NCBI RefSeq assembly: GCF_000372525.1
Contig: NZ_AQUR01000073.1
Location: forward strand, 1-62,786
Origin: Cupriavidus neocaledonicus
Lineage (GTDB): Bacteria > Pseudomonadota > Gammaproteobacteria > Burkholderiales > Burkholderiaceae
DNA length: 62,786 nucleotides
Direction: 5' to 3'
This document shows, piece after piece, positions 29,226 to 38,704 of this stretch (its first letter is position 1; every line of letters begins with the position of its first letter). The notes beneath the pieces are model-generated. The model was not told the DNA's origin. It worked only from the letters and a program-made list of their open reading frames with translations, and made no database searches. Position numbers and translations under genes: made by a program.

Positions 29226-30212
29226 GTGCCAACCGACAGCACTTCCGCGCCGGCCGCGGCGCTGGCGCCGCTCGCGCATTTCGGCTTCCTGACACTGCCG
29301 GACTTCTCGATGATCGCGTTTTCCAGTGCGGTCGAAGTGCTGCGCATGGCGAACTACCTGGGGCGTGCCGAGCATTACACATGGTCGATCTATTCGCCCG
29401 ACGGCGAACCGGTGCGGGCCAGCAACGGCATCGTGGTCCGGCCTACCGGTGCCCTCGACGCCGCCGCGCTGCCGGACGTCTTGATCGTCTGCGGCGGCGT
29501 CCGCATCCGCGATGCCGTCGACGAGCGCCTGCGCGCCATGCTGGCAAGGCTGGCCGCGCTGGCGATGCCGCTGGGCGCGATCTGCACCGGCGCCTACGCG
29601 CTGATGGCGAGCGCGCTGCTGGACGGCTACCGCTGCGCGGTGCATTGGGAAAGCCGGGCGTCGCTGCATGAGGAGTTTCCGCGGGTGCATTTCGCCGACG
29701 AGCTGTTTGTGATCGACCGCGACCGGCTGACCTGCACGGGCGGCACGGCACCCATCGACATGATGCTGCATCTCGTCGGCCAGCGCTTCGGCCGGCAGCT
29801 GGCCGCGCAGGTTTCCGAGCAGTTCATACTGGAGCGCATACGCGGCAGCACCGATGCGCAGCCGGTCCCGGTCAATGCGCGCGTCGGCCTGTCGCGGGCA
29901 GAGCTGGTCGAGGTGGTGCGGCTGATGGAGGCGAATATCGAGGAACCGCTGTCGCTCGACGAGCTGGCGCGGCTGGTGCGGCTGTCGCAGCGGCACCTGC
30001 AGCGCATGTTCAAGTTCTATCTGAACGTGTCGCCGACCCATTATTATCTGACCCTGCGCCTGAAGCGCGCGCGCGACATGCTGCGCACCACCAATGCGTC
30101 GATCGCACAGGTGACGGCGGTCTGCGGCTTTCAGTCGCCATGCCATTTCAGCAAGGCATACCGGGCGCAGTTCGGCCATGCGCCCAGCCACGAGCGGCGG
30201 CAGGCGGGATAA
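29226..30212 (+). CDS. GlxA/GbdR-type AraC family regulator (third paralogue)
   Basis: 328 residues. DJ-1/PfpI-like domain (HFGFLTLPDFSMIAFSSAVEVLRMANYL; elbow GAICTGAYAL) plus an AraC HTH from about residue 215, ending TAVCGFQSPCHFSKAYRAQFGHAPS. It is very similar to GbdR at 11873-12898. The only plausible start is GTG 29226 with a GGGGGC stretch before it, as the next ATG would cut the first strand. It lies 42 bases after choW, so it may be in that unit and control betaine, choline or carnitine uptake (inferred). Confidence 0.87.
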   Translation: MPTDSTSAPAAALAPLAHFGFLTLPDFSMIAFSSAVEVLRMANYLGRAEHYTWSIYSPDGEPVRASNGIVVRPTGALDAAALPDVLIVCGGVRIRDAVDERLRAMLARLAALAMPLGAICTGAYALMASALLDGYRCAVHWESRASLHEEFPRVHFADELFVIDRDRLTCTGGTAPIDMMLHLVGQRFGRQLAAQVSEQFILERIRGSTDAQPVPVNARVGLSRAELVEVVRLMEANIEEPLSLDELARLVRLSQRHLQRMFKFYLNVSPTHYYLTLRLKRARDMLRTTNASIAQVTAVCGFQSPCHFSKAYRAQFGHAPSHERRQAG

Positions 30213-30293
30213 TTTCACCGTTAGAATCGGGCAGGGCGCATGCACCGGCCACGGGCGGCATGCGCCGACGCACTCGGCCGCGGAAAGGAACCA

Positions 30294-31442
30294 ATGACCC
30301 ACTTTGCCAGAAGGCTGCTGGTTGCGGGCCTCAACGCCATGCTGCTGACCCTGGCATGCACCCATGCGCAGGGGCAGCGGGCGGTCAGGATCGGCGTGTC
30401 CGCGCCGCTTACCGGGCTCAATGCCGCCAATGGCAAGGACATCGAGAACGGCGTCAGGCTGGCCGTGGAGGAGGCCAACGCGCAGCCTGTCAGGCTCGAC
30501 GGGCATGAGGTGCGTTTCGAACTCGCCACCGGCGACGACCAGAGCGACCCGCGCATCGGCGTCCAGGTGGCGCAGAAACTGGTGGACGATGGGGTCGCCG
30601 CCGTGATCGGATACTACAACTCGGGCGTCGCACTACCGGCGGGGCCGGTTTTCGCCCGGGCCGGGATCCCGGTGATCCATCCGGCGGCGACCAATCCGGC
30701 CATCACGCAGCAGGGCCTGGGCACGGTCTTCCGCATCATTCCGACCGACGCGCAAAACTCCGGCAACGCCGGCAAGTACGTGGTCAAGGCGATGAAGGCC
30801 CGCCGCATTGCCGTGATGGACGACCGCACCGCGTTCGGCCATGGTGCGGTGGACGAGTTCAAGAAGGCCGTCGTCGCCGCTGGCGGGAAGATCGCGATCG
30901 CGGAATATGCCAACGACAAGACCGTCGAGTTCAGCGCCCAGCTCACCAACATCCGCGCCGCCAACGCCGACGTGCTGTTCTTCGCCGGGCTGGACACCCA
31001 GGCGGCACTGGTGACGAAGCGCATGCGCGAGCTGGGCATGCGCACCCAGTTGGTCGGCAGCGGCGGCATCGCCGACAGCATCTTCCTGAAGATCGCCGGC
31101 CCCGCCGCCGAAGGCGCCATGGCTTGGGAATACGGACGCCCGCTCGACAGCCTGCCGCAAGGCAGGGCCTTCATGCAGAAGTTCAGGAAACGCTTTGGCA
31201 GCGATGCCCTCAGCTATGCGCCGTTTGCCTACGATGCCACGTGGGTGGCCATCCTTGCGATGAAAGACGCCGGCTCCGCAAAACCCGCCAGGTACGTGCC
31301 GGCGGTGCGCGCCACGCAATACGAGGGCGTCACCGGGAAAATCGTCTTCGACGCCAACGGCGATCTGAAGCATCCGGCCTCAACGCTGTACCAGGTCAAA
31401 GGCGGCCGCTGGACCGCGGTCACGACGATCGAGGTTGAGTGA
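30294..31442 (+). CDS. LivK-type periplasmic substrate-binding protein, orphan
   Basis: 382 residues. A signal peptide (to about residue 28, THAQGQ) is followed by a type I periplasmic-binding fold of the branched-chain amino acid group: VRIGVSAPLTGLNAANGKDIENG, VAAVIGYYNSG and PVIHPAATNPA. A GGAAAGGAA site precedes ATG 30294. No Liv permease or ATPase genes adjoin. It lies 81 bases after the third GlxA-type regulator, which may control it. Ligand unknown. Confidence 0.92.
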   Translation: MTHFARRLLVAGLNAMLLTLACTHAQGQRAVRIGVSAPLTGLNAANGKDIENGVRLAVEEANAQPVRLDGHEVRFELATGDDQSDPRIGVQVAQKLVDDGVAAVIGYYNSGVALPAGPVFARAGIPVIHPAATNPAITQQGLGTVFRIIPTDAQNSGNAGKYVVKAMKARRIAVMDDRTAFGHGAVDEFKKAVVAAGGKIAIAEYANDKTVEFSAQLTNIRAANADVLFFAGLDTQAALVTKRMRELGMRTQLVGSGGIADSIFLKIAGPAAEGAMAWEYGRPLDSLPQGRAFMQKFRKRFGSDALSYAPFAYDATWVAILAMKDAGSAKPARYVPAVRATQYEGVTGKIVFDANGDLKHPASTLYQVKGGRWTAVTTIEVE

Positions 31443-31937
31443 CGCGCGGGCTCGACATGGGCGGGGGCTCCTGGTAAGAACGTCAGTGGATTGCTCACCT
31501 TGTTGATGCTCGTGGGCCGCAAGTGAAGGGGGCTTTGGAAAGGCGAAGCGTCGCTTTATGCGACGATTGGTATTTCGGACGGTCCTCCTTCTCATGGCCG
31601 GGATTCTTCGTCCTTGCCTATCCCAGGCGGGTAGAGCGGATGGCGCAGCGCCACGAACACCAGAACGACGGTGGCGACCGCGGTGATCCAGTCGAGCAGG
31701 TCCATGATGCTTACTCGCGTGCGGTGATGGCTTGGCTTTCGACAATAGCCAACAAAGGTCGGCTGGACAACGAAGCTCTCGTCAGGATCATATGCGTGCA
31801 AAGCGCGAAGCTGCGGTTCCAGGTTCCGAGTGGCTTGGAAGGCCAGCACCGTTGTTCGTCGTCCAGCCCAAGGGCCAGCGCGCGGCGTTCGCCGCCGACC
31901 CGTGGCGGGTTGGCGCCGCCGGCGCGACTACTACCAT
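31443..31937. other. intergenic region after the LivK-type gene
   Basis: 495 bases between convergent genes (LivK-type stop 31442, metI stop 31938). The only candidate gene is the 37-codon frame at 31592-31705 on the minus strand. No clear terminator was recognised. Confidence 0.5.
31592..31705 (-). CDS. possible small membrane protein
   Basis: 37 residues from ATG 31705. A single hydrophobic segment (ITAVATVVLVFVALR) is followed by a polar tail ending KDEESRP. The ribosome site is weak (GAGTAAG). It is unlike anything I recognise and may be chance. Confidence 0.25.
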   Translation of the reverse strand: MDLLDWITAVATVVLVFVALRHPLYPPGIGKDEESRP

Positions 31938-32591
31938 CTAGCGCTCTCGCAGGCGATGCACCAGGCAGTCGCCACTCGCCTGCACCACCGTGACCAGCGC
32001 GATCAGGACCACGATGACGACCGCCATCACGGTGGTATCGAAGCGCTGGTAGCCGTACCGGATCGCAAGGTCGCCAAGTCCGCCCGCGCCAACCGCGCCG
32101 GCCATGGCCGAGGCTCCGATCAGCGAAACGACGGTGATGGTAAAGCCACCGACGATACCGGGCAGCGCTTCCGGCAGCAGCACGTGCAGCAGGATGTGCC
32201 GGCGCCGGCAGCCCATCGCCTGCGCGGCCTCGACCAGGCCGGCATCGACCTGGCGCAGGCTGATTTCCGCAATGCGTGCAAAGAACGGCGTGGCGCTGAC
32301 CGCCAGCGGCACCACCGCGGCCCAGACGCCGATGGTCGCACCGACGACCAGCCGCGTGAACGGCAGCAGCGCCACCAGCAGCACGATGAACGGCGTGGCG
32401 CGGAAGCTGTTGACCACGCCACCGAGCACGCGATGCAGGCGCGGCGCCGGCCGCATGCCACCGGGCGCGGTGACCACGAGCACAAGCGCGAGCGGCACAC
32501 CCGCCAGCACGGCAATGGCGGCGGATGCGCCGACCATCGTCAGCGTATCGAGGAATCCTTGCCAGAGGCGTTCAATAAGAATCGGTGACAT
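31938..32591 (-). CDS. metI: methionine-type ABC transporter permease
   Basis: 217 residues, five or six membrane helices, the usual MetI length. Family stretches: [20 protein letters not shown] and [25 protein letters not shown] (EAA loop), and [22 protein letters not shown]. It overlaps metN by 20 bases. Last gene of the leftward sulfur unit. The ligand may be methionine or another organosulfur compound. Confidence 0.94.
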   Translation of the reverse strand: MSPILIERLWQGFLDTLTMVGASAAIAVLAGVPLALVLVVTAPGGMRPAPRLHRVLGGVVNSFRATPFIVLLVALLPFTRLVVGATIGVWAAVVPLAVSATPFFARIAEISLRQVDAGLVEAAQAMGCRRRHILLHVLLPEALPGIVGGFTITVVSLIGASAMAGAVGAGGLGDLAIRYGYQRFDTTVMAVVIVVLIALVTVVQASGDCLVHRLRER

Positions 32592-33711
32592 AGCCCAGTG
32601 TTTTCACGTACGGGGAGAGGGGAGAGCGCAGCGCATCCGGATCCGTGCCGTTGCCTGCCAGCGACAACAGCAGGCGGCCTTGCGTGTGGCCCTGGATGCG
32701 GTCCAGGCTGCCGTGCAGCAGTTGCGCGCCCGTGCCGAGTCCCGCGGCCAGGCTGGCGAGGTCCGGAGCGTGCTCGTCACTGCCTGCATAGTGCAGTTCG
32801 GCGATGCGCCGGTGCGGCCCGGCCGGCGGCTCGGGCAGCAGCCGCGCGACGATGTCTTGCGGAAGTGCCGGTGTCAGCGGCGCCAGCAGCGCCTGCGTCG
32901 CAGTGTGCCGCGGCTGGCCGAATACCTGCCATACAGGCCCGGCTTCGGCGATGGCGCCGCGCTCCAGCACCAGCACCTGGTCGCAGATTTCGCGGATCAC
33001 GCGCATCTCGTGCGTGATCAGCACAATGGTGAGCCCGAAGCGCTGGTTGATGTCGCGCAGCAACTGCAGGATCGATTGCGTGGTTTCTGGGTCCAGTGCG
33101 GACGTGGCTTCGTCGCAAAGCAGGATCTCGGGGCGGTGTACGAGCGCGCGCGCAATGCCGACCCGCTGCTTCTGTCCGCCGGACAGGCGGCCCGGATAGG
33201 TATCGTGCTTGCCTTCGAGGCCCACCAACGCGAGCACCTCGTCCACGCGCCGCGCAATGGCGTCGCGCGGCACCCCGGCCACCTTCAGCGGCAGCGCCAC
33301 GTTTTCGCGTACCGTCTTCGCCGAAAGCAGGTTGAAATGCTGGAAGATCATGCCGATACGGCGGCGCAGTGCCACGAGGCCGTTTTCGTCGAGCGCCGCG
33401 ATATCCTGCCCGTCGACCAGCACGCGTCCATCGGTCGGTGCCTCCAGCCGGTTGATCGTGCGCAGCAGCGTGGATTTCCCGGCGCCGCTGCGCCCGATGA
33501 TGCCGAAGATGCCGCCGGGCGGTATGTCGAGGTCGATGTCGCTGAGTGCCTGGACGATACCGGCGCCGCTCGCATAGCGCTTGCTCACGCGTTCGAACCG
33601 AACGGCGCCCGCCGCGGTCCGCGCCTGGCCTTCATGCGTGGCGGGGGTGGCGTCGGAACGTGTTGCCGCGGGCAGGAACCCGCGGCGCAGCAATGCAGTG
33701 GTCATGCTCAT
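32572..33711 (-). CDS. metN: methionine-type ABC transporter ATP-binding protein
   Basis: 379 residues. A roughly 40-residue N-terminal extension precedes the ATPase ([20 protein letters not shown]). Walker [12 protein letters not shown], signature [15 protein letters not shown] and Walker [13 protein letters not shown] are intact. A C-terminal NIL domain (about 290-379) is the substrate-sensing domain of MetN. ATG 33711 is chosen for its AAGGGA site; an in-frame start at 33750 would lie inside metQ. Confidence 0.94.
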   Translation of the reverse strand: MSMTTALLRRGFLPAATRSDATPATHEGQARTAAGAVRFERVSKRYASGAGIVQALSDIDLDIPPGGIFGIIGRSGAGKSTLLRTINRLEAPTDGRVLVDGQDIAALDENGLVALRRRIGMIFQHFNLLSAKTVRENVALPLKVAGVPRDAIARRVDEVLALVGLEGKHDTYPGRLSGGQKQRVGIARALVHRPEILLCDEATSALDPETTQSILQLLRDINQRFGLTIVLITHEMRVIREICDQVLVLERGAIAEAGPVWQVFGQPRHTATQALLAPLTPALPQDIVARLLPEPPAGPHRRIAELHYAGSDEHAPDLASLAAGLGTGAQLLHGSLDRIQGHTQGRLLLSLAGNGTDPDALRSPLSPYVKTLGYVTDSY

Positions 33712-33728
33712 GGCATCCCTTGTGCGTG

Positions 33729-34556
33729 TCACGGCTGCGCCTTGAGCCACGGCAGGCTGTACAGCCTGTCATTGTTGGCGTAAGAGATGCCGAGCTGCTT
33801 GCGGACCGCTGGCGAGTCCTGGTAGATCTTCACGAAGCGCGCCACGCGCGGATCGGCGGCGTTGTCCGCGCGCGTGACGAAGCGGATCGCAAAATACGTA
33901 TCGTCGACTCCCGAGTACAGCAACCCGGCACCCGCCACCTGGGCCTTGCCGGCGTTGACGAAGTGCGCGGGGTAGCCCTGCGCCAGGTCTACGTCGTCCA
34001 GCGCGCGGACCAGTTGCGGTCCCTCGATCTCGATCAGCTTGAGCTTCTTCGGATTCGCGACGATGTCGTTGACGCTGCCTTTTGCGCCAACGCCGTCGCG
34101 CAGCCGGATGAGGCCGGCCTTCTGCAGCAGCAACAGGCCGCGACCCTGGTTTACCGGATCGCTCGCCACGCCGACGCGAGCGCCTTCCTTCAGCTCGTCG
34201 AAGCGCTTCACGTGGCTCGAATACAGGCCGATATTGGGCAGCACGCCGAGCGCCACGCTTTGGAACTTGTAGCCGCGTTCCCTGACGGCGTTGTCGAGAA
34301 ACGCCTGGTGCTGGAAGTAGTTCACGTCGAGGTCGCCGGACGACAGCGCGACATTGGGCGTCGTCCAGTCCGTGAACTCGACGACCTTGACGTCGAGGCC
34401 CTGCTTGCGCGCTTCGGCGGCCGCCACTTCGACGGAGTCGGCGAGTGCGCCCGGTGTGACACCGATACGCAACGGCGCGGCATGGACAGCCGGCAGCAGC
34501 GCCAGCGAGGCAAACAGGGCGGCAACGGTGGCCGGAAGGAGGCGGGAGATCTTCAT
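33729..34556 (-). CDS. metQ: MetQ/NlpA-type substrate-binding protein
   Basis: 275 residues from ATG 34556 ([26 protein letters not shown]). The signal peptide has no lipobox cysteine, so this copy is periplasmic rather than a lipoprotein. [32 protein letters not shown] and the two-lobe layout are typical of the family. Encoded between the flavin monooxygenase and metN. Given the neighbours it may bind an organosulfur compound instead of methionine. Confidence 0.92.
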   Translation of the reverse strand: MKISRLLPATVAALFASLALLPAVHAAPLRIGVTPGALADSVEVAAAEARKQGLDVKVVEFTDWTTPNVALSSGDLDVNYFQHQAFLDNAVRERGYKFQSVALGVLPNIGLYSSHVKRFDELKEGARVGVASDPVNQGRGLLLLQKAGLIRLRDGVGAKGSVNDIVANPKKLKLIEIEGPQLVRALDDVDLAQGYPAHFVNAGKAQVAGAGLLYSGVDDTYFAIRFVTRADNAADPRVARFVKIYQDSPAVRKQLGISYANNDRLYSLPWLKAQP

Positions 34557-34592
34557 GGTGTCAGTTGTGAAGGCGGGCAAGGGAGGAATGCG

Positions 34593-35960
34593 TCATGCGT
34601 GGCGGAATGCGTCGGCCGCGTGGCGCGCCGGCAGCCGGTCGCCTTCGGCGAACAGCTTGCGCCGCAGCGTGCCGTCGGCATACGCGGTCTTGTAGCGGCC
34701 GCGCTCCTGCAGAGCGGGGACGACGAGGTCGACGAAGTCCTCGTAGCTCTCCGGCACCACGGTGCGGCTCAGGTTGAAACCGTCGATGCCGGTCTCGTCG
34801 ACCCATTCGGCGAGCGTGTCGGCCACCTGCGACGGGTTGCCGACGATGGCCGGGTAGCGTCCGCCCAGCTCGAACTGGTGCAGCAGCCTGCGGCGCGTCC
34901 AGCCATGCTGGGCGGCGGTCCTTGTCGCCGATTCGATGGCGTTGCCGCCTACATAGTTCACGGGGTCGTCGAGCCCGTAGCGCGCGAAGTCCACGCCGGT
35001 GCTGGCCGCGAAATGGGCGAGTCCGGCCTCGCGGCTCGCATAGTCGCGATACTCGGCATGCCTGGCGCGTGCCTCGGCCTCGGTGCGGGCCGTGACCACG
35101 GCAGCGCCCATGAAGACCTTGACGTCGTCCGGACGGCGCCCGGCCGCCACGACTTGTTCGCGCAGCGCGGACACAGTCTTGCGCGCCGCTTCCTTGCTCG
35201 GCGGAGAAATGAATACGCATTCGGCGTGGCGCGCGGCGAAGCGCTGCCCACGGCCCGAGCTGCCGGCCTGGAACAGCACAGGTGTGCGCTGCGGCGATGG
35301 CTCGGACAGGTGATACCCGTCCACCTTGTAGTAGCGCCCGCTATGGCTGACCTTGCGCACCTTGGCGGGATCGGCGAACATGCGCGCGGCCTTGTCGCGC
35401 AATACGGCGTCGTTCTGCCAGCTGCCTTCCCAGAGTTTGTAGAGCACGTCGAGAAACTCGTCGGCGCGGTCGTAGCGCTCGTCATGGGCGAGCTGTGCTT
35501 CGAGGCCCATGGCGCGCGCCGCGCTGTCGAGGTAGCCGGTCACGATGTTCCAGCCGACACGCCCGCGCGTCAGATGGTCCAGCGTGGAGAACCGGCGCGC
35601 CAGCAGGTACGGCTGCTCATAAGTCAGGTTCACCGTGACCCCGAAGCCAAGGTGACGGGTGGCCGCGGCCATGGCGGGGACGAGGAGCAGCGGGTCGTTG
35701 ACCGGAAGCTGGATCGATTCCTGCAGCGTGACATCGACGTTGCCGCGGTACACGTCATAGACGCCGACGATGTCCGCGATGAACAACCCGTCGAACAGGC
35801 CGCGTTCGAGCGTGCGCGCCTGGTCCACCCAGTACTCCAGTGTGTTGTACTCCGCCGAGCGATCGCGCGGGTGCGTCCACAGTCCGTGGTTGATATGCCC
35901 CACGCAGTTCATGTTGAACGCGTTGAGCAGGATCTGCTTGCGCGGTCCATGGTTGGCCAT
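34593..35960 (-). CDS. flavin-dependent monooxygenase, DszA/NtaA/SnaA type
   Basis: 455 residues, bacterial-luciferase-like TIM barrel using reduced FMN. Marks: ILLNAFNMNCVGHINHGLWTHPRD at the start (shared by NtaA/DszA enzymes), VGWNIVTGYLDSAARAMG, HDERYDRADEFLDVLYKLWEGSW and LFQAGSSGRGQRFAARHAE. Relatives oxidise dibenzothiophene sulfone, nitrilotriacetate or other small molecules. With the encoded FMN reductase and MetQNI importer a C-S or C-N cleaving role is likely. The substrate is unknown. The ATG overlaps the stop of the upstream gene. Confidence 0.92.
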   Translation of the reverse strand: MANHGPRKQILLNAFNMNCVGHINHGLWTHPRDRSAEYNTLEYWVDQARTLERGLFDGLFIADIVGVYDVYRGNVDVTLQESIQLPVNDPLLLVPAMAAATRHLGFGVTVNLTYEQPYLLARRFSTLDHLTRGRVGWNIVTGYLDSAARAMGLEAQLAHDERYDRADEFLDVLYKLWEGSWQNDAVLRDKAARMFADPAKVRKVSHSGRYYKVDGYHLSEPSPQRTPVLFQAGSSGRGQRFAARHAECVFISPPSKEAARKTVSALREQVVAAGRRPDDVKVFMGAAVVTARTEAEARARHAEYRDYASREAGLAHFAASTGVDFARYGLDDPVNYVGGNAIESATRTAAQHGWTRRRLLHQFELGGRYPAIVGNPSQVADTLAEWVDETGIDGFNLSRTVVPESYEDFVDLVVPALQERGRYKTAYADGTLRRKLFAEGDRLPARHAADAFRHA

Positions 35961-37210
35961 CAGATCGCTCCATGCCGCGGCGGCAGCTTGTCATTGAGAT
36001 GGAAGTTGCCGACCGCGTGGTATTTCCAGCGCACCGGATCGTGCAAGGTATGCGTGCGCGCATTGCGCCAGAAGCGGTCCAGGCCCCGGTTATCGAGCGT
36101 GGCGGACGTGCCGCCCAGCTCGAACAGCCGCGTGCCGGCAAGCAGCGCTGCGGTGGTCGTCAGCGCCCGCGCGGCAGCGACGGCGAGCGACGCTTGCGCA
36201 ACGGTCTGCTCGTTTGACACCTGCTGCGCGGCATCGGTGGCACGGCCGGCGCGGCGCACGAGTGCTTCGGCGGCGCGCAGCTGTACCTGGACCTCGCCAA
36301 GCTGGTGCAGCGTCAGCGGGTCGTCGGCGGCGCGCGCTACGCCGGCATCGATCCATGGTCGTGCGTGGTCGCGCAGGAACGGCAGCGTGGCAGCCAGCGC
36401 GCCACGGCCGATGCCGAGGTCGATCGCCGCATGCAGCAACTGGGCAAAGGGACCGATGGTCGTGGGCCGCTCGAACGAGGCGAGGAACGGCACCACCCAG
36501 TCAGCCTCGACGCGTACGTTCTCGAACGTCACCGAGCCGCTGCCGGTGACGCGCTGGCCAAAGCCGTCCCAGTCGTCCGTAACGCCGACACCGTCGGCCG
36601 TGCGCGGCACAAATGCAAGCCACGTGTTTTCGCGCCCGGCTTCCTCTGTCACGACGAGCGTGGGAATCCAGTGCGCATACAGCGCGCCGGTGCAATAGAA
36701 CTTCTTGCCATCGATGCGGAAGCCGTCGCCGTCTGGCGTCAGCCGCGTGCGGCGGCGGAAGTCCTTGTGGCCGATCTCGGCCAGCGCGTTGCCGAAGCGC
36801 TCGCCGGCCAGTGCGCGCGCATAGAAGAATGCCTGCTGCGCTGGCGTGCCGCCAACACGCAGCACCTCCAGCGCGTAGAAGTGGTTCTGCGGAATCTGCC
36901 CGAGCGAGCCATCCGCGGCGGCGATGATGGCGATGACCTGCGCCAGCGTGGTGCAGGACACGCCCGCGCCGCCGTATTCGCGCGGCACGGTGATGCCCCA
37001 CAGGCCGCTGGCGCTGAAGGCTTCCAGTTCCTCCCAGGGCAGGCGCCGTTCGCGGTCGCGCGCGGCCGCTCCGGGCGCAAAGTGTGCGGCGAGCCGGCGC
37101 GCGATGGCGATCGCTTCGGCGTCGTCGCGGACAAGATGCGGAACCACGGCAGGCGCGGGCGCTGGCTGCGCCCGTCCGTCGGCGGGCGGCGGATTGAAAA
37201 GCAGCGACAT
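35960..37210 (-). CDS. SfnB/DszC-type flavin oxidoreductase, paralogue 1
   Basis: 416 residues, acyl-CoA dehydrogenase fold. The family stretch GLWGITVPREYGGAGVSCTTLAQV lies near residue 70 and QIPQNHFYALEVLR near residue 105. The C-terminal FWRNARTHTLHDPVRWKYHAVGNF is typical of SfnB and DszC relatives, which use reduced flavin as monooxygenases or desulfurising enzymes rather than oxidising CoA esters. It shares the C-terminal motif almost word for word with paralogue 2. The gap to its neighbour is one base. Confidence 0.92.
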   Translation of the reverse strand: MSLLFNPPPADGRAQPAPAPAVVPHLVRDDAEAIAIARRLAAHFAPGAAARDRERRLPWEELEAFSASGLWGITVPREYGGAGVSCTTLAQVIAIIAAADGSLGQIPQNHFYALEVLRVGGTPAQQAFFYARALAGERFGNALAEIGHKDFRRRTRLTPDGDGFRIDGKKFYCTGALYAHWIPTLVVTEEAGRENTWLAFVPRTADGVGVTDDWDGFGQRVTGSGSVTFENVRVEADWVVPFLASFERPTTIGPFAQLLHAAIDLGIGRGALAATLPFLRDHARPWIDAGVARAADDPLTLHQLGEVQVQLRAAEALVRRAGRATDAAQQVSNEQTVAQASLAVAAARALTTTAALLAGTRLFELGGTSATLDNRGLDRFWRNARTHTLHDPVRWKYHAVGNFHLNDKLPPRHGAI

Positions 37211-37211
37211 G

Positions 37212-38480
37212 TCAGTTCCAGGAGTGCCGCTTGGGCAGCGCGTTGTTCAGGGAGTAGTTGCCGATCAGATGCAGCTTCCAGCGCACCGGATCGTGCAGGG
37301 TATGCGTGCGCGCATTGCGCCAGTGGCGGTCGAGGTTGTGCCCGGCGCGGGTGGCGGAAGACCCGGCCAGCTCGAACAGCTTCTCGCTGGCGTGCAGGGC
37401 CGCTTCGGTGGTCAGCACCTTGGCCTCGGCCACGGCGACCGACGCCTGCGCGCTGCTTGCCTCGGTGAGGGGCTGCTTCGCGATGGCATCGAGCGTCTGC
37501 GCCGCTTCGCCCAGCACTTCGCGCGCGGCTTCGAGTTCGATCGCCAGGCGGCCAACGTCTCCGATCAGGTGCGGATCCTCGCTCGCGCGGGCGACGCCCG
37601 CATCGATCCACGGACGCGCGTGCTGGCGCACGAACGCAATGGCGTCGTCGAACGCGGCCTGGGCGATGCCGAGATCGATCGCGGCCTGGATCAGTTGCGA
37701 GTTCGCGCCGTAGAGGCCGGGCCGGTCGGCCAGCTGCCACACGGGGATCACGTCACTCTCGGCGACTGAGACGTGGTCGAACACCACCGTACCGCTTGCC
37801 GTGGTGCGCTGGCCGAACGACGACCAGTCCTCGACCACGCTCAGGCCGGCGGCACTGCGCGGTACCCAGACCTGGACCGCACGGCCCTCATCGTCGAGTG
37901 CCCGTGTTGGCACGCGGTGCGCGAACAGCGCGCCGGTGGAGTAAAAGCGCGTGCCGCTCAGGCGCAGCCCATGTGCCGTGCGACGCAGGCGCGTGGTGCC
38001 GTCGAGGATGGTCTGGCTTTCAGCCGAGCGCCGCTCGGGCCCGGCATTGCCGAGGCGTTGCCCGGCCAGCACCTCCGCGTAGAAGCGGCGCTTCTGCGCC
38101 TCGGTTCCTGCTTCGCGCAGCACGCCAAGCAGGCCGAAATGGTTCTGTGGGATCTGGCCCAGCGATGCATCGGCGGCGCTGAGGATCGTGAATACCTCGG
38201 CCAGCGTTGCATAGGAGACGCCGGCGCCGCCGTGGGCTTTGGGCACGGTGATGCCTCCCAATCCGCTTTCGGACCAGCGGTCGAGTTCCTTCCACGGCAG
38301 GATGCGTTCACGATCGCGCACCGAAGCGCCGGCACGGAATATCCCGGCGAGCGCTCGTGCCGCGTCGATGGCTTCTGCGTCGTCCTGGATGCGTCGCACC
38401 GTTGCCGGATCGGGCAGGGCGGGTTCACGCCCGGCGGCGTCAGGTTGACGGGCTGCGTGGATATCGGAGAGATCGGTCAT
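37212..38480 (-). CDS. SfnB/DszC-type flavin oxidoreductase, paralogue 2
   Basis: 422 residues from ATG 38480 (MTDLSDIHAARQPDAAG). The ribosome site is poor and the frame is open to 38576, so the start is uncertain. GLGGITVPKAHGGAGVSYATLAEV, QIPQNHFGLLGVLRE and HWRNARTHTLHDPVRWKLHLIGNY place it with paralogue 1. Tandem duplication followed by divergence is inferred. Probably uses FMNH2 from the reductase at 39962. Confidence 0.9.
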   Translation of the reverse strand: MTDLSDIHAARQPDAAGREPALPDPATVRRIQDDAEAIDAARALAGIFRAGASVRDRERILPWKELDRWSESGLGGITVPKAHGGAGVSYATLAEVFTILSAADASLGQIPQNHFGLLGVLREAGTEAQKRRFYAEVLAGQRLGNAGPERRSAESQTILDGTTRLRRTAHGLRLSGTRFYSTGALFAHRVPTRALDDEGRAVQVWVPRSAAGLSVVEDWSSFGQRTTASGTVVFDHVSVAESDVIPVWQLADRPGLYGANSQLIQAAIDLGIAQAAFDDAIAFVRQHARPWIDAGVARASEDPHLIGDVGRLAIELEAAREVLGEAAQTLDAIAKQPLTEASSAQASVAVAEAKVLTTEAALHASEKLFELAGSSATRAGHNLDRHWRNARTHTLHDPVRWKLHLIGNYSLNNALPKRHSWN

Positions 38481-38650
38481 GAGAAGTCGGGAGGATGCTT
38501 TGGACCGGACATGGCGGTGTCTGGCATCGAAGAGGCTGACGTTTGATTGGAGCATGCCCGTCCACGGCATTCCCACGAATATTTCCGAGGATGCTTAGAA
38601 GCGTGGCTGCGGTGGCGGCGAGGTGATTGACGCGTAGAACCCACGAGTGT

Positions 38651-38686
38651 TTGCTCCCCTCTCCAGCAAGCGGGGAAGGGGAGCAA
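38651..38686. terminator. stem-loop between paralogues 2 and 3
   Basis: TTGCTCCCCT pairs with AGGGGAGCAA around an imperfect CTCC/GGGGA centre. It resembles the REP-like hairpins at 11732-11850. Placed in the 224-base gap after paralogue 3, it may partly terminate or stabilise the message. Confidence 0.55.
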
Positions 38687-38704
38687 CATCCGGTGCGCGC
38701 CGGG

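Noticed and set aside
33546..36698. A 1050-codon plus-strand frame opposite metQ and the flavin enzymes
   Set aside because: It is antisense to five recognisable genes and has no domain of its own.
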